Counted from the stretch's first letter, positions 1 through 8,676 are shown. The stretch: 64,000 nucleotides of DNA from Streptomyces sp. TRM68416 (GCF_014596915.1 NZ_JACVWU010000007.1:243456-307455); one strand, 5' to 3'. A program made the numbers and translations. The notes: generated by a model from the sequence alone, not told the origin.

Positions 1-1062
1 GAGGGAGTGCGGCGGGTGGTGGCACTCCAGGCCCAGCATCCGGCCTCGCCGTACCTCGCGCTGTGGAACCGGCTCGCCGGCTTCGCGCCGGACGAGGTGG
101 ACGCCGCGTTCGCCGGGCGGTCGGTGGTCAAGGCGACCCTGATGCGGATCACCCTGCACGCCGTGCACGCCGACGACTATCCCGTCTTCCGTACGGCGAT
201 GCAGCCGACGCTGTACGGCTCCCGCCTCGGCTACCGCTTCGCCGACGCGGGTCTGACACCCGCGGACGCTCAGCAGCTGGTGCCCGGTCTGCTGGCCTTC
301 GCGGAGCAGCGACGGACCGGAGCCGAGATGCAGGCGTGGATCGAGGAGCGGGTGGGCGCCGAGAAGAGGGACGGGGCGTGGTGGGGGCTGAAGGCCTATG
401 CACCGCTGCACCACGCGCCGACCGGCGGACCCTGGTCGTTCGGCGTCCGGCCGTCCTTCGTCGCGGCCGGCACCGGTCCCGTACCCACCGGACGGACGAT
501 GGACCCGGAGGCCCTGCGGGCGCTGATCCTGCGTTACCTGTCCGGCTTCGGACCCGCCTCGGTCGCCGACGTGGCGCAGTTCGCCATGGTGCAGCGGGCG
601 CCCGTACGCGCGGCCCTGAAGGCCCTGGACGGCGTCGTCGAACAGCTCCAAGGCCCGGACGGCACCACCCTGTTCGACCTCCCGGGCGCTTCCCGGCCGC
701 CCGCGGACACCCCCGCCCCGCCCCGCCTCATGGCCATGTGGGACAGCATCCTGCTGGCCTACGCCGACCGCAGCCGGGTGATCCCGCCCGCCTACCGTCC
801 CCTGGTCATCCGGAACAACGGCGACGTGCTGCCCACCCTGCTCGTCGACGGCCACGTCGCCGGCGTGTGGCGGCCGGTGGAAGGCGGCATCGAGGCCACC
901 GCCTTCCACCCGCTGCCGCCCGCCGCCTGGGACGGGCTCACCGCCGAGGCACAGGCCCTGACGGCGCTCCTCGCCGATCGCGAGGAGGCCGTCTACAGCC
1001 GGTACCGCAACTGGTGGGCCAAGCTCCCCGAGGCCGAGGTCCGCCTGCTGCCCGCCCACTGA
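1..1062 (+). CDS. Winged-helix DNA-binding domain protein (HTH_42/AlkZ-like family), 5' truncated by window edge
   Basis: The reading frame is open from base 1 and ends in TGA at 1060-1062, so the start lies left of the window. The visible 353 codons contain the family hallmark near the beginning (ALQAQHPASPYLALWNRL), then a segment with VKATLMRITLHAV and a C-terminal WD(S)ILLAYADRSR stretch. These are typical of the winged-helix proteins of about 370-400 residues annotated as DNA-binding or AlkZ-like DNA glycosylases (HTH_42 family). Some family members unhook interstrand crosslinks or excise alkylated bases, but most Streptomyces copies are uncharacterised, so a DNA repair role is inference only. 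The next gene is convergent and its stop codon directly abuts this one. Probably only a few tens of N-terminal residues are missing. Confidence 0.8.
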   Translation, partial: EGVRRVVALQAQHPASPYLALWNRLAGFAPDEVDAAFAGRSVVKATLMRITLHAVHADDYPVFRTAMQPTLYGSRLGYRFADAGLTPADAQQLVPGLLAFAEQRRTGAEMQAWIEERVGAEKRDGAWWGLKAYAPLHHAPTGGPWSFGVRPSFVAAGTGPVPTGRTMDPEALRALILRYLSGFGPASVADVAQFAMVQRAPVRAALKALDGVVEQLQGPDGTTLFDLPGASRPPADTPAPPRLMAMWDSILLAYADRSRVIPPAYRPLVIRNNGDVLPTLLVDGHVAGVWRPVEGGIEATAFHPLPPAAWDGLTAEAQALTALLADREEAVYSRYRNWWAKLPEAEVRLLPAH

Positions 1063-2259
1063 TCAGGCGACGGGCGCGGAGCCGGCCGACTGCTCGCGGT
1101 GCTGGGCCCGCAGCAGCGCACGGCCCTTCTCGCCCTTGACCCAGGTGTGGGAGCCGGGCTTGCGTGCCTCACTCGTCAGCTGCTTGACGGTGAGCTTGCA
1201 CACGAGCTCCTTCACCTTCGCGCCGGTCCAGCCGCCGACACTGAGCTTCTTCGCGGTGTCGTCCTTGTGGGCGAACTGGAAGAGACCGGTCCCGCGGCCC
1301 AGGCTGAGGCACTGGCCGGCGAACCCCATGTCGAACGGCTCGGGCCGCTCACCCGCGATCCGGCCGAGCACCGTGTCGGCGGCGTGCGCGCCCAGCGGAC
1401 CCGCGGCCTGGCAGCTCATCCGGTACGGCATGTCCGACGGCGCCGCGGAGTCACCGGCCGCGACGATGCGCTCGTCGTCCACGCTCGTCAGCGTCTCGTC
1501 GGTGATCAGGCGGCCGATGGCATCGGTGCTCAGCCCGCTCCGGGCGGCCAGGTCCGGCACACCGAACCCGACGGTCCAGACGGTGACCTCGCTCGGCAGC
1601 TCGCGACCGTCGCCGAGCCGCACGGCGTCCCGGGTCACCTCCACGACCTCGACACCGGGGCCCTCCAGCACGGTCACACCGAGGCCGGCCAGCCGCTTGG
1701 CGACCGAACTCCGGCCCTTCGGGTGCAGATACGGACCGAGCACCCGGCCGCAGACCAGGGTCACGGCCCGGCCCGCCTCGGCCAGTTCGGCGGCGGTCTC
1801 GATACCGGTCGGACCCCCTCCGACGACGGTCACGGCCGCCGCGGCGGGAGCGGCGTCCAGGGCCGACCGCAGCCGCTGCGCCTCCTCGAAGGTGGCGATC
1901 GGGTGGGCGAACTCCGCCGCTCCGGGCACGCTCGGGGTGGCGCTGCCGCTGCCCACGGCGTAGATCAGGTAGTCGTAGCCGACCTTGGCGCCGCTCGCCA
2001 GCTCGATCCCGCGTCCCGTCGCGTCGATCCGGGTCACGGTGTCGACCACCAGCCGGACACGCTCGCCGAGGACCGAGCGGTAGTCGGTGACGGCCCCGTG
2101 CGTCCCGCCCGCCAGCTGGTGCAGCCGGATCCGCTCGACGAACTCCGGACGGGAGTTGACCAGCGTCACCGTCACGTCGTCGCGCTGCGTCAGGCGGTTG
2201 GCCGCCATCACTCCGGCGTAGCCGCCGCCGATCACGACAACTTCGGTGGTTCCAGCCAT
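1063..2259 (-). CDS. NAD(P)/FAD-dependent oxidoreductase, NDH-2-like
   Basis: A 398-residue flavoprotein of the pyridine-nucleotide disulfide reductase fold without a redox disulfide. It has an N-terminal FAD Rossmann motif (VVIGGGYAGVMAA), a second nucleotide-binding motif (VVGGGPTGIETAAELAE, about residue 145) and the C-terminal FAD motif (DERIVAAGDSAA). This pattern fits type II NADH dehydrogenase-like or nitrite-reductase-type oxidoreductases that pass electrons from NAD(P)H to quinones or small acceptors; the substrate cannot be read from sequence. The ATG at 2259 is preceded by a strong GGAGGAGA ribosome binding site. It lies 52 bp downstream of the SnoaL-like gene on the same strand, so the two probably form an operon, with a LysR regulator divergent. 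Confidence 0.88.
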   Translation of the reverse strand: MAGTTEVVVIGGGYAGVMAANRLTQRDDVTVTLVNSRPEFVERIRLHQLAGGTHGAVTDYRSVLGERVRLVVDTVTRIDATGRGIELASGAKVGYDYLIYAVGSGSATPSVPGAAEFAHPIATFEEAQRLRSALDAAPAAAAVTVVGGGPTGIETAAELAEAGRAVTLVCGRVLGPYLHPKGRSSVAKRLAGLGVTVLEGPGVEVVEVTRDAVRLGDGRELPSEVTVWTVGFGVPDLAARSGLSTDAIGRLITDETLTSVDDERIVAAGDSAAPSDMPYRMSCQAAGPLGAHAADTVLGRIAGERPEPFDMGFAGQCLSLGRGTGLFQFAHKDDTAKKLSVGGWTGAKVKELVCKLTVKQLTSEARKPGSHTWVKGEKGRALLRAQHREQSAGSAPVA

Positions 2260-2311
2260 GGTTGATCTCCTCCGTCGTATGGATGTGTGGTGAAGCCGAA
2301 TCGAGGTGTGG

Positions 2312-2785
2312 TCAGGCCGTGCGGGCGGGCGAGACGGGCGGGGCGAGCCGCCCGGGTGCCGAGCCGGGGAGCGGAGTGGAGTCCAGGTACCGGACCTCGT
2401 ACACCCGCTCGGCGAACCGCCAGCCGTCGGCGGTGCGCCGGTAACGCTCGTGGTACAGGGCGTGGTTCAGGTGCGAACTGCCGTCGTGCATCCGGCCGAA
2501 CTCGTGGATGTACGTCCGGCCGGTCGCGGTGTCGCCGTCGAGCCGTACGACGCCCGGGTGGACGTTCTGCACGAAGAACTCCCAGAGGCCCTGGCCCCAT
2601 GCGAGCCCCGCGCGGATCTCCTCCCGGCCGACGAACTCCTTGCCGATGTGCGGCCAGCGGAGAGCACCGTCGGGTGTGAACAGCGCGACGACGCGGTCGA
2701 AGTCGCGCATCATCACCGCGTCGGTGAGTTCGGCGCCCAGCCCCGCGATCTCGACGCGATCGGCGACGGCCCGCATGACGTTCAT
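2312..2785 (-). CDS. SnoaL-like / NTF2-fold protein
   Basis: A 157-residue protein of the nuclear transport factor 2 superfamily (SnoaL_4 type). The visible pattern is an early helix (ELTDAVMMRDFDRVVALFTPDGALRW) followed by beta strands with FVGREEIRAGL and the typical YHERYRRTADGWRFAERVY strand. Members are small hydratases, isomerases or ligand-binding proteins; some act in polyketide tailoring, but no such context exists here, so the substrate is unknown. The ATG at 2785 has GGAGGG five bases upstream. It is the first gene of a probable two-gene operon with the downstream FAD oxidoreductase and is divergent from the LysR gene at 2917, which is its likely regulator. Confidence 0.85.
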   Translation of the reverse strand: MNVMRAVADRVEIAGLGAELTDAVMMRDFDRVVALFTPDGALRWPHIGKEFVGREEIRAGLAWGQGLWEFFVQNVHPGVVRLDGDTATGRTYIHEFGRMHDGSSHLNHALYHERYRRTADGWRFAERVYEVRYLDSTPLPGSAPGRLAPPVSPARTA

Positions 2786-2916
2786 GATGTCCCTCCCCGT
2801 CCCTGGGTCTGTCAGGCGGCTACCGCCTGTCCGGTGGTGATGGATCCAGCATCGCCGCAGGTCAGTGGCGGAACAATGTAAGGTTCGTGGGGCTGTTCAT
2901 AAGGTGGGGGTTATCC

Positions 2917-3804
2917 ATGGAGCTGCGCGAGATAGAGATCTTCCTGACCCTGGCGGAGGAACTGCACTTCGGCCGCACCGCCGAACGCCTCCATGTGTCC
3001 CAGGCCCGGGTCAGCCAGGCCATCGCCAAACAGGAACGGCGCCTCGGCGTGGCCCTGTTCGACCGCACCAGCCGACGGGTGACGCTGACCCCGGTCGGCC
3101 GGCGGCTGCGCGAGGACCTGCAGCAGGTCGTCGACCTGCTCAGGGAGGCACTGGCCAGGGCCGAAGCGGCCGGAGTGGCGAAACAGACCCTGCGGGTGGG
3201 CGTGTTCGGTCACGCCGGACACCAACTGCGCCCCCTGGTCGACGAGTTCCGCGCCCGCTGCCCCGGCAGTGACATCCAGTTCGGCGAGGTCAGCGGCAGC
3301 GACCCGTTCACCGCCCTGCGCACCGGAGAGCACGACGCGCACGTGCTGTGGCTGCCCGTGGCCGAACCGGACCTCACGGTCGGCCCCACCGTGCTGACCG
3401 GCGGCCGGGTCCTGGCCGTGGCCGCCGACCATCCACTGGCCGAGCGCGGCACCGCGACGCTGGAGGACCTCGCCGACCACCACGTCGTGGATCTCGGCCC
3501 CGACGCCCCCGAGTACTGGGTCGCGTCCATGGTCCCCACCCGTACGCCGCTCGGTCGCCGTATTCGGCGCGGGCCCGCCGCGCGGACCTTCCACGAGATC
3601 CTGTCGCTGGTCGCCTCGGGGGAGTGCGTCCACCCGCTGGGCGAACTGGCCGCACGCTACAACCGGCCCCCCGGCATCGTCTTCCTGCCCCTCCAGGACG
3701 CCCCCACCCTCGAATGGGCCCTCACCTGGCGCTCCACCGCCGACAGTCCCATCCTCCGCACACTGGCCCGGACGGCCGCCGACCTCGGCCCGATCCCGAT
3801 GTGA
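2917..3804 (+). CDS. LysR-family transcriptional regulator
   Basis: A 295-residue LysR-type regulator. The N-terminal winged helix-turn-helix is canonical (MELREIEIFLTLAEELHFGR, then AERLHVSQARVSQAIAKQE), followed by a two-lobed periplasmic-binding-like effector domain from about residue 90. A GTG at 2887 would add ten residues, but the ATG at 2917 is preceded by AAGGTGG and begins exactly where LysR proteins begin, so I chose it. It is transcribed divergently from the SnoaL-like/FAD oxidoreductase operon across about 130 bp, the standard LysR arrangement, so it probably controls that operon and itself. The effector is unknown. Confidence 0.92.
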   Translation: MELREIEIFLTLAEELHFGRTAERLHVSQARVSQAIAKQERRLGVALFDRTSRRVTLTPVGRRLREDLQQVVDLLREALARAEAAGVAKQTLRVGVFGHAGHQLRPLVDEFRARCPGSDIQFGEVSGSDPFTALRTGEHDAHVLWLPVAEPDLTVGPTVLTGGRVLAVAADHPLAERGTATLEDLADHHVVDLGPDAPEYWVASMVPTRTPLGRRIRRGPAARTFHEILSLVASGECVHPLGELAARYNRPPGIVFLPLQDAPTLEWALTWRSTADSPILRTLARTAADLGPIPM

Positions 3805-3978
3805 CGGCGACACCGGCCGCCTTGCCCGACGGACGACGGACAAGGGACGCGCCGGCCTGACCGCGGGCGAACCCGCGCCGCGCCTCGTCACGGCCGGGTC
3901 GACCACGCACGCATTCGGCCCGGACCCGGAAGAAGTTCAGCTCTGTCACGAACAGCATCGACAACGACCGCCCTCCCG

Positions 3979-4230
3979 CTGAAGGCACCCGTCACCTTCA
4001 ACGCCCTCAACCCCGTTGGGGCCCGCCTCGGAATGACCGCACCCCAGGCCAACGGCGGTGCCTGCTAAGGCGATTCCGGCGGCCCCGACTTCGCGGTGAT
4101 CGGCAGCAGGAACGTCCTGGCCGCCACCACGATCACCGGCGACAGCCCGTGCTACGCCACCAACGTGGTGTACCGCCTGGACACCCCGGGCGCCCGCGCG
4201 TTCCTGTCCCCGTTCGTCAAACTCCCGTAG
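3979..4230 (+). pseudogene. Remnant of a secreted trypsin-like (S1) serine protease with an in-frame stop before the active serine
   Basis: Frame 1 of this stretch reads as the C-terminal part of a Streptomyces trypsin-like protease. It has an FNALNPVGARLGM segment, then NGGAC, a stop codon (TAA, 4066-4068), then GDSGGPDF, the nucleophile motif, followed by VLAATTITGDSPC and VVYRLDTPGARAFLSPFV, ending at TAG 4228-4230. In intact homologues the position of the stop is normally tyrosine (CYGDSGGP), so a single TAC-to-TAA change would explain it. The N-terminal half, with the catalytic His and Asp and the signal peptide, is not recognisable upstream. This looks like a decayed, 5'-deleted gene. 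Read-through expression is unlikely because no start or first half remains. Confidence 0.72.
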
Positions 4231-4262
4231 GGCCGGGGTCCGACGTCCCTTACGCTGCCGCC

Positions 4263-5117
4263 ATGAGCGAAGCAGCGCAGGCGGCGGTGCGTCTGACCGG
4301 ACAGGCGGTGCTCACCGAGCGCCGCCTGTCCGGCACGCTCGCCGAAGTCACCCTCGGCGACGGGCGGGTGGTGATGGTCAAGCGCGGCGAGGGCGCAGGC
4401 GCCGCGCGGGCCGAGGCGGCGGGCCTGCGCTGGCTCGCCGCCGCCGGAACGGTCCGCGTCCCCGTCGTCCACGGGCACGACGCGCACTGGCTGGTGACCG
4501 AACGGGTCCCGTCCGGCCCGCCCGGCCCTGCCGCGGCGGAGCGGTTCGGCCGCCAACTGGCCGCCCTGCACGCCGCCGGAGCACCGGCGTTCGGCGCCCC
4601 GCCCCCCGACGGCCCGCGCGAGGCCTACATCGGCCTCGCCCCGATGCGCAACGCCCCCGGCCCGGACTGGCCGCACTGGTACGTCGAGCACCGGGTGCTG
4701 CCGTATCTGCGCCGAGCGGTCGACAACGGCACCGTCGCTGTCGCGGAGGCCGGGGTGATCGAGGAGCTCTGCGCCCGTCTGCCCGCCCTGGCGGGCCCCA
4801 CCGAGCCTCCCGCCCGCCTGCACGGCGACCTGTGGAACGGCAACGTCGTGTGGGGCGCCGACGGCCACGCCTGGCTGATCGACCCGGCCGCCCACGGCGG
4901 CCACCGCGAGACCGACCTCGCGATGCTCCACCTCTTCGGCTGCCCCCACCTGGAGCAGGTGCTGGACGGCTATCAGCGGGTGGCGCCCCTCGCCGACGGA
5001 TGGCCCGACCGCATCGGCCTCCACCAGCTCTTCCCGCTCCTGGTCCACGCGGTCCTCTTCGGCCGCGGCTACGCCGAACAGGCCCTGGCGGCGGCCCGCT
5101 CGGCGCTGTCCCGCTGA
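4263..5117 (+). CDS. Fructosamine kinase / ketosamine-3-kinase family protein
   Basis: A 284-residue small-molecule kinase fold protein. It has a P-loop-like N-terminus with the ATP-binding Lys (VMVKRGEG), the aminoglycoside-phosphotransferase-type catalytic loop (ARLHGDLWNGNVVW, about residue 185) and the metal-binding LIDPAAHGGHRETDLAML motif typical of fructosamine kinases. The family phosphorylates ketosamines on glycated proteins or sugars to start deglycation; bacterial members often act on low-molecular-weight Amadori compounds. The start was set at the ATG at 4263, since upstream codons lie in the protease remnant and match nothing in the family. It converges with a MarR gene whose stop codon is 1 bp away. 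Confidence 0.88.
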   Translation: MSEAAQAAVRLTGQAVLTERRLSGTLAEVTLGDGRVVMVKRGEGAGAARAEAAGLRWLAAAGTVRVPVVHGHDAHWLVTERVPSGPPGPAAAERFGRQLAALHAAGAPAFGAPPPDGPREAYIGLAPMRNAPGPDWPHWYVEHRVLPYLRRAVDNGTVAVAEAGVIEELCARLPALAGPTEPPARLHGDLWNGNVVWGADGHAWLIDPAAHGGHRETDLAMLHLFGCPHLEQVLDGYQRVAPLADGWPDRIGLHQLFPLLVHAVLFGRGYAEQALAAARSALSR

Positions 5118-5118
5118 C

Positions 5119-5589
5119 TCAGCCGGCGAGCACCTCGGGCGCCTTCAGTGACTCGACCGCCCGGACGAGGGGGGCGAGTTCGGGGTTGTTCGCGGCTTCG
5201 TCGAGGGCCTGGCGCAGGGCGGTCTCGTTGGTGGGGCGGGCTTCTTCGAGGAGGGTGAGGCCTGCTTCGGTGACGTTGGTGTAGATGCCGCGGCGGTCGG
5301 TGGGGCAGAGGTAGCGGGCGAGCAGGCCGCGGTCTTCGAGGCGGGTGACCAGGCGGGTGGTGGCGCTCTGGCTGAGGACGACGGCGTCGGCGACCTGTTT
5401 CATCTGCAGGTGGCCGCCGTCGCCGTCGTGCTGGCGGCTGAGGACGTCCAGCAGGGAGTACTCGCGCACGCTGAGGCCGTGGCCGGTCTGGAGGGCGCGT
5501 TCGATGTGGGCCTCGATCCGTCCGTGCAGCAGGGAGAGCGCGCACCAGCCCTGGGCGAGGGCGGTGAGCGCGGGGTCAGTGGCGGTCAT
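5119..5589 (-). CDS. MarR-family transcriptional regulator
   Basis: A 156-residue winged-helix regulator. The core reads YSLLDVLSRQHDGDGGHLQMK, then VADAVVLSQSATTRLVTRLEDRGLL (recognition helix and wing entry) and CPTDRRGIYTNVTEAG, the MarR beta-wing. Length is normal for the family. The ATG at 5589 has GGAGGAGG upstream; a longer frame to 5709 would run over the promoter and is rejected. A good -35/-10 pair lies upstream at 5660-5688 with a direct repeat over the -35, suggesting autorepression. The ligand is unknown. The neighbouring divergent gene at 5781 is a candidate target. Confidence 0.92.
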   Translation of the reverse strand: MTATDPALTALAQGWCALSLLHGRIEAHIERALQTGHGLSVREYSLLDVLSRQHDGDGGHLQMKQVADAVVLSQSATTRLVTRLEDRGLLARYLCPTDRRGIYTNVTEAGLTLLEEARPTNETALRQALDEAANNPELAPLVRAVESLKAPEVLAG

Positions 5590-5659
5590 GAGGCCTGCCT
5601 CCTCCGTCCGGATACGGCTGCCTCCAGGATAGCCAAGAATGAAATTGTCGGCGTGAGCG

Positions 5660-5689
5660 GTTATAGGGCGTATGCAATGAGTATGCAAT
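5660..5689 (-). promoter_or_regulatory. Promoter of the MarR gene with overlapping 11-bp-spaced direct repeat
   Basis: On the minus strand a -35 TTGCAT (5683-5688) is separated by exactly 17 bp from a -10 TATAAC (5660-5665). The plus strand shows the 9-mer GTATGCAAT twice (5670-5678 and 5681-5689). The repeats cover the -35 and spacer, an arrangement expected for an autoregulatory MarR operator. Binding itself is inference. Confidence 0.6.
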
Positions 5690-5780
5690 CGGGTGGCCGT
5701 GGTGATCACGCCGCCGGTATCGTCCCGTTCTCCCCGTCGGCCGACTCCGGCGACCGACGGCCCCGCAGAGAGCGAATCCC

Positions 5781-6134
5781 ATGACCATCCGGCCCGCGAC
5801 CACGACCCTCTGGCGTCCCACCGGCCCCAAGGAGCTGGACCTGGTCCGTGAACTCCGGTGGCGGGCCTGGCCGCCGCGCCTGCCCGAGCAGCCGATCTTC
5901 TACCCCGTGCTCAACGAGGACTACGCGATCAGGATCGCCCGCGACTGGAACGTCAAGCACGACGGCGCCGGATTCGTGACCCGCTTCGAGGTCGAGTCGG
6001 ACTTCCTGAGCCGGTACCCCGTCCAGCAGGCGGGCGGCGAGACGATCCTGGAGCTGTGGGTGCCGGCCGAGGAACTCGACGAGTTCAACGCGCACATCGT
6101 CGGCACGATCGAGGTCGTCCACGAGTTCCGGTGA
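5781..6134 (+). CDS. Conserved hypothetical protein (often labelled ADP-ribosylation/crystallin J1)
   Basis: A 117-residue protein without signal peptide or membrane segment. It has a pattern I recognise from many Streptomyces genomes: LWRPTGPKELDLVRELRWRA, then FYPVLNEDYAIRIARDWNV, GAGFVTRFEVESDFLSRYPV and a C-terminal PAEELDEFNAHIVGTIEVV. Databases frequently attach the name ADP-ribosylation/crystallin J1 to it, but it is far too short for an ADP-ribosylglycohydrolase and lacks that fold's metal-binding motifs, so the name should not be trusted. It lies divergent from the MarR gene (191 bp apart) and convergent with the FkbM gene. The function is not known. Confidence 0.8.
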   Translation: MTIRPATTTLWRPTGPKELDLVRELRWRAWPPRLPEQPIFYPVLNEDYAIRIARDWNVKHDGAGFVTRFEVESDFLSRYPVQQAGGETILELWVPAEELDEFNAHIVGTIEVVHEFR

Positions 6135-6300
6135 TCCGGAGGCGGACTCTCCGGAACGCGACCGGAGGGGCCTCTCACGTCGGGTCCTGCCCTTCACGAC
6201 TGGAGGGTCCTGCGCGGGTCCGGCGACGGTGCCGGGGGTCGACGGTCCCGTCCTCGCGGCCGACCGGCACGCAGGCCCGGTCGCCGCCCCGGCCGCCCGT

Positions 6301-7299
6301 TCAGTCCGCGCCCGGCGCCGCCTTCGCCCGCATCATCACGCAGTCGAACTCCACCACGCGCCCCGTCGTCGCCTCGCGCGTCACCGGGTACATGCCGGTG
6401 ATCTCGAAGCCGCCGTTCTCGTACGCGGCGATCGCCTCGGACATCGCCGGGCTGCCCTCGTAGAGTCGCAGCACGGCGACCTCCGACTGCAGGCCCACGA
6501 AGTCGGCGATGCGCTCGCCGCCGCCGGCGAACACCTCCAGGTCGTAGCCCTGGGTGTCCATCTTGAGGAAGGGGCGCGGCTCGGCGAGGCCGTCGAGGGC
6601 CTCCTCCAGTACGCCGTCCAGGCGCCGGATGCGGATCTGCTCCGTGCGCGTCGTGTGGAAGCGCTGGTAGCGGCCGCGGCCGTAGTCACTGGCGGGCAGC
6701 AGGGAGTTCATCGTGTTCCAGCCGACGTGGATGTCGGCGGTGGTGTCCTCGCGGCCCAGCCCGCAGTGGTGCACCTGCCATTCCGGGTCCTGCTCGGCGG
6801 CCTTGCTCAGCCGGGCGAAGGCCTCGGCCGTGGGTTCGAAGGAGACGATCCGGCCGGTGTAGCCGAGCCGGCGCAGCCGCTTGGCGTACTGGCCGTGGTT
6901 GGCGCCGACGTCGATGACGCAGTTCACGCCGTACAGATCGAGCATCGCCGTCACGTGCTGGGTGCACAGGTACTCGGCGGCCGCCATCTGGAACTTGCGC
7001 TCGTCGGCCGCGGCCCGCTCGCCGAGCAGGAGCCGCGCCCCGGTGTCGCCGAGCCGCACGCTCTCCCACGGGCCGGGTGCCGTGCCGGGCTTGTCGCGCA
7101 GCACGACCCAGGTGTCCTTGCCCGCGCCGGTCACCGCGTACCGGCCGTCGTCCCGGGTCAGCAGGTCGGCCCCCGGCCCGAGCGGGGTGCGCACACGCCC
7201 GCCGCGCCGGGAGACCACCGCGGTCCCCGGTCCGAGGTCCGTCACCCGCAGGCCGAGCCGGGGCACCAGCTGGAGGAGTCGTCGGTAAAGGGTCTGCAT
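6301..7299 (-). CDS. FkbM-family SAM-dependent methyltransferase
   Basis: A 332-residue protein. After a roughly 130-residue N-terminal region of unknown role, it has a class I methyltransferase domain of the FkbM type (Methyltransf_21): motif I CVIDVGANHGQYAKRLR (about residue 135), an acidic loop VSFEPTAEAF and a later FLKMDTQGYDLEVFAGG, the diagnostic FkbM motif IV region. FkbM enzymes O-methylate polyketides, sugars and glycans. Nothing nearby indicates a natural-product cluster, so a cell-surface glycan or lipid substrate is as likely. The ATG at 7299 is the only good start. The 166 bp downstream, to the convergent hypothetical gene, shows nothing recognisable. Confidence 0.88.
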   Translation of the reverse strand: MQTLYRRLLQLVPRLGLRVTDLGPGTAVVSRRGGRVRTPLGPGADLLTRDDGRYAVTGAGKDTWVVLRDKPGTAPGPWESVRLGDTGARLLLGERAAADERKFQMAAAEYLCTQHVTAMLDLYGVNCVIDVGANHGQYAKRLRRLGYTGRIVSFEPTAEAFARLSKAAEQDPEWQVHHCGLGREDTTADIHVGWNTMNSLLPASDYGRGRYQRFHTTRTEQIRIRRLDGVLEEALDGLAEPRPFLKMDTQGYDLEVFAGGGERIADFVGLQSEVAVLRLYEGSPAMSEAIAAYENGGFEITGMYPVTREATTGRVVEFDCVMMRAKAAPGAD

Positions 7300-7434
7300 T
7301 CACCCACCCTCGCAGAGTGGGCCGGGAGTTATCGATGGTTTGAACGGTTTGCAACGGGCGGGTGGCGTGTCGGAGTTGGCGTGCGCGCGGCGATCGGTTC
7401 GGTCGCCGGGGTGCGGCGTCAGGGCTCCGGTCGT

Positions 7435-7656
7435 TCAGTGGCCCGCCGGGCTCGACCGGGGTATGGCGGGCGGACGGCTGCGCGAGACGACGCGGGTGCC
7501 CTCCGGTGCGATCACGCGGACCTGCAACGAGCCGCAGGCGCACCGCGTCCAGACCGTGCTGCCGGCCGCGGTGCCGTGTCGGGACACCACCTGGAAGGGC
7601 GCGGCGCCGTCGGGCCACCCGCAGTACGGGCAGGCGGTGCCGGTCGTGCTCGTCAT
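7435..7656 (-). CDS. Small zinc-ribbon-like hypothetical protein
   Basis: A 73-residue protein beginning MTSTTGTACPYCGWPDG, with a first CxxC knuckle (CPYC) and a second Cys pair (CAC) about 27 residues later, a plausible four-cysteine zinc ribbon. The ATG at 7656 was preferred to a start at 7719 because the upstream residues have no ribbon and run towards the divergent LysR promoter. Its role is unknown. It is divergent from the LysR gene at 7771 and could be its target. It may be a minor housekeeping protein or not expressed. Confidence 0.6.
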   Translation of the reverse strand: MTSTTGTACPYCGWPDGAAPFQVVSRHGTAAGSTVWTRCACGSLQVRVIAPEGTRVVSRSRPPAIPRSSPAGH

Positions 7657-7770
7657 GGCGACTCCTCGTGCGTCGTGGTCGGTTCGGCGTCGCGACACTG
7701 CCAGGGTGCGGTGCGGCATCCGTACACGTCCAGGTTGACTTTGCGGACATCACCGTGAAGCGTGGGCTTC

Positions 7771-8676
7771 ATGATTGACCTGCGCCGACTGCACGTCCTG
7801 CGGGCGGTGGCCCACTACGGCACGGTCACCGCGGCAGCCCGCGCCCTGCACTTCACCCCGTCCGCCGCCTCCCAGCAGATCCGTCAGCTCGCCCGTGACC
7901 TGGGCGTCGACCTGCTGGAACCGCAAGGGAGAGGGGTACGGCTCACCCCGGCCGCGGAGAGTCTGCTGGCCCACGCCGATGCCATCCAGGCCCGTTGGGA
8001 GGAGGCCGAGCTCGATCTGCGCGCCGAGTACAGCGCCCCGTCCGGCCAACTGCGCGTCAGCGGCTTTCAGACGGCCGCGGCGTTGCTGCTGCCGCCGATG
8101 GCGGTACGGCTGGCGGAGCGGCATCCGCGGCTGACCGTGCGGATCCGGGAGTCGGGCGTGCCGGAGTGCTTCGACCTGCTCTTCGAGGGGGAGATCGACC
8201 TGGCCGTGGTGGAGGTGACCCCGCACAACCCGCCGCCCGGCGACGCGCGCTTCGACCAGCAGCCGCTGCTGGACGACCCGTACGATCTCGTCGTCCCCGA
8301 CGACCACCGGCTGGCCGGCCTCGCCCGTGTCGACCTCGCGGAGGCGGCGCGGGAGGCCTGGATCGCGCCCGTGCCGGACAGCCCCTGCCGTCCGCATGTG
8401 ATGTCGGCCTGCGGGGCGGCGGGCTTCACCCCCGACGTGATCCATCACGCCAAGGACTGGAATGTCACGGCCCATCTGATCGCCCACCGTCTGGGCGTCG
8501 CCCTGATCCCCCGCCTGGCCCGGCTGAGCCCGGACCTGCCGATCACCCGGGTCCGCTGCGCCGGCAACCCCCACCGCAGAATCCTCAGCGCCACCCGCAG
8601 CGGTTGCCGGACCCGCCCGGCGGTGGCGGCGGCCCTGGAGCAACTGCGCGAGCTGGCGGCCACGGCGGAGGCCTGA
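7771..8676 (+). CDS. LysR-family transcriptional regulator
   Basis: A 301-residue LysR regulator. The N-terminus is MIDLRRLHVLRAVAHYGTVT, followed by the helix-turn-helix ARALHFTPSAASQQIRQLARD and an effector-binding domain to the end. This subgroup (short spacer, PSAASQQ in the recognition helix) is common in Streptomyces and often controls divergent permeases or small enzymes. The ATG at 7771 is preferred to the GTG at 7762 because it starts at the family's usual first residue. The gene ends just before a strong bidirectional hairpin at 8685-8719. Target and ligand are unknown. Confidence 0.92.
   Translation: MIDLRRLHVLRAVAHYGTVTAAARALHFTPSAASQQIRQLARDLGVDLLEPQGRGVRLTPAAESLLAHADAIQARWEEAELDLRAEYSAPSGQLRVSGFQTAAALLLPPMAVRLAERHPRLTVRIRESGVPECFDLLFEGEIDLAVVEVTPHNPPPGDARFDQQPLLDDPYDLVVPDDHRLAGLARVDLAEAAREAWIAPVPDSPCRPHVMSACGAAGFTPDVIHHAKDWNVTAHLIAHRLGVALIPRLARLSPDLPITRVRCAGNPHRRILSATRSGCRTRPAVAAALEQLRELAATAEA

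Noticed and set aside
5781..6134. ADP-ribosylglycohydrolase/crystallin J1 function
   Set aside because: The protein is only 117 residues and lacks the metal-binding aspartates of that family; the name is a database artefact.
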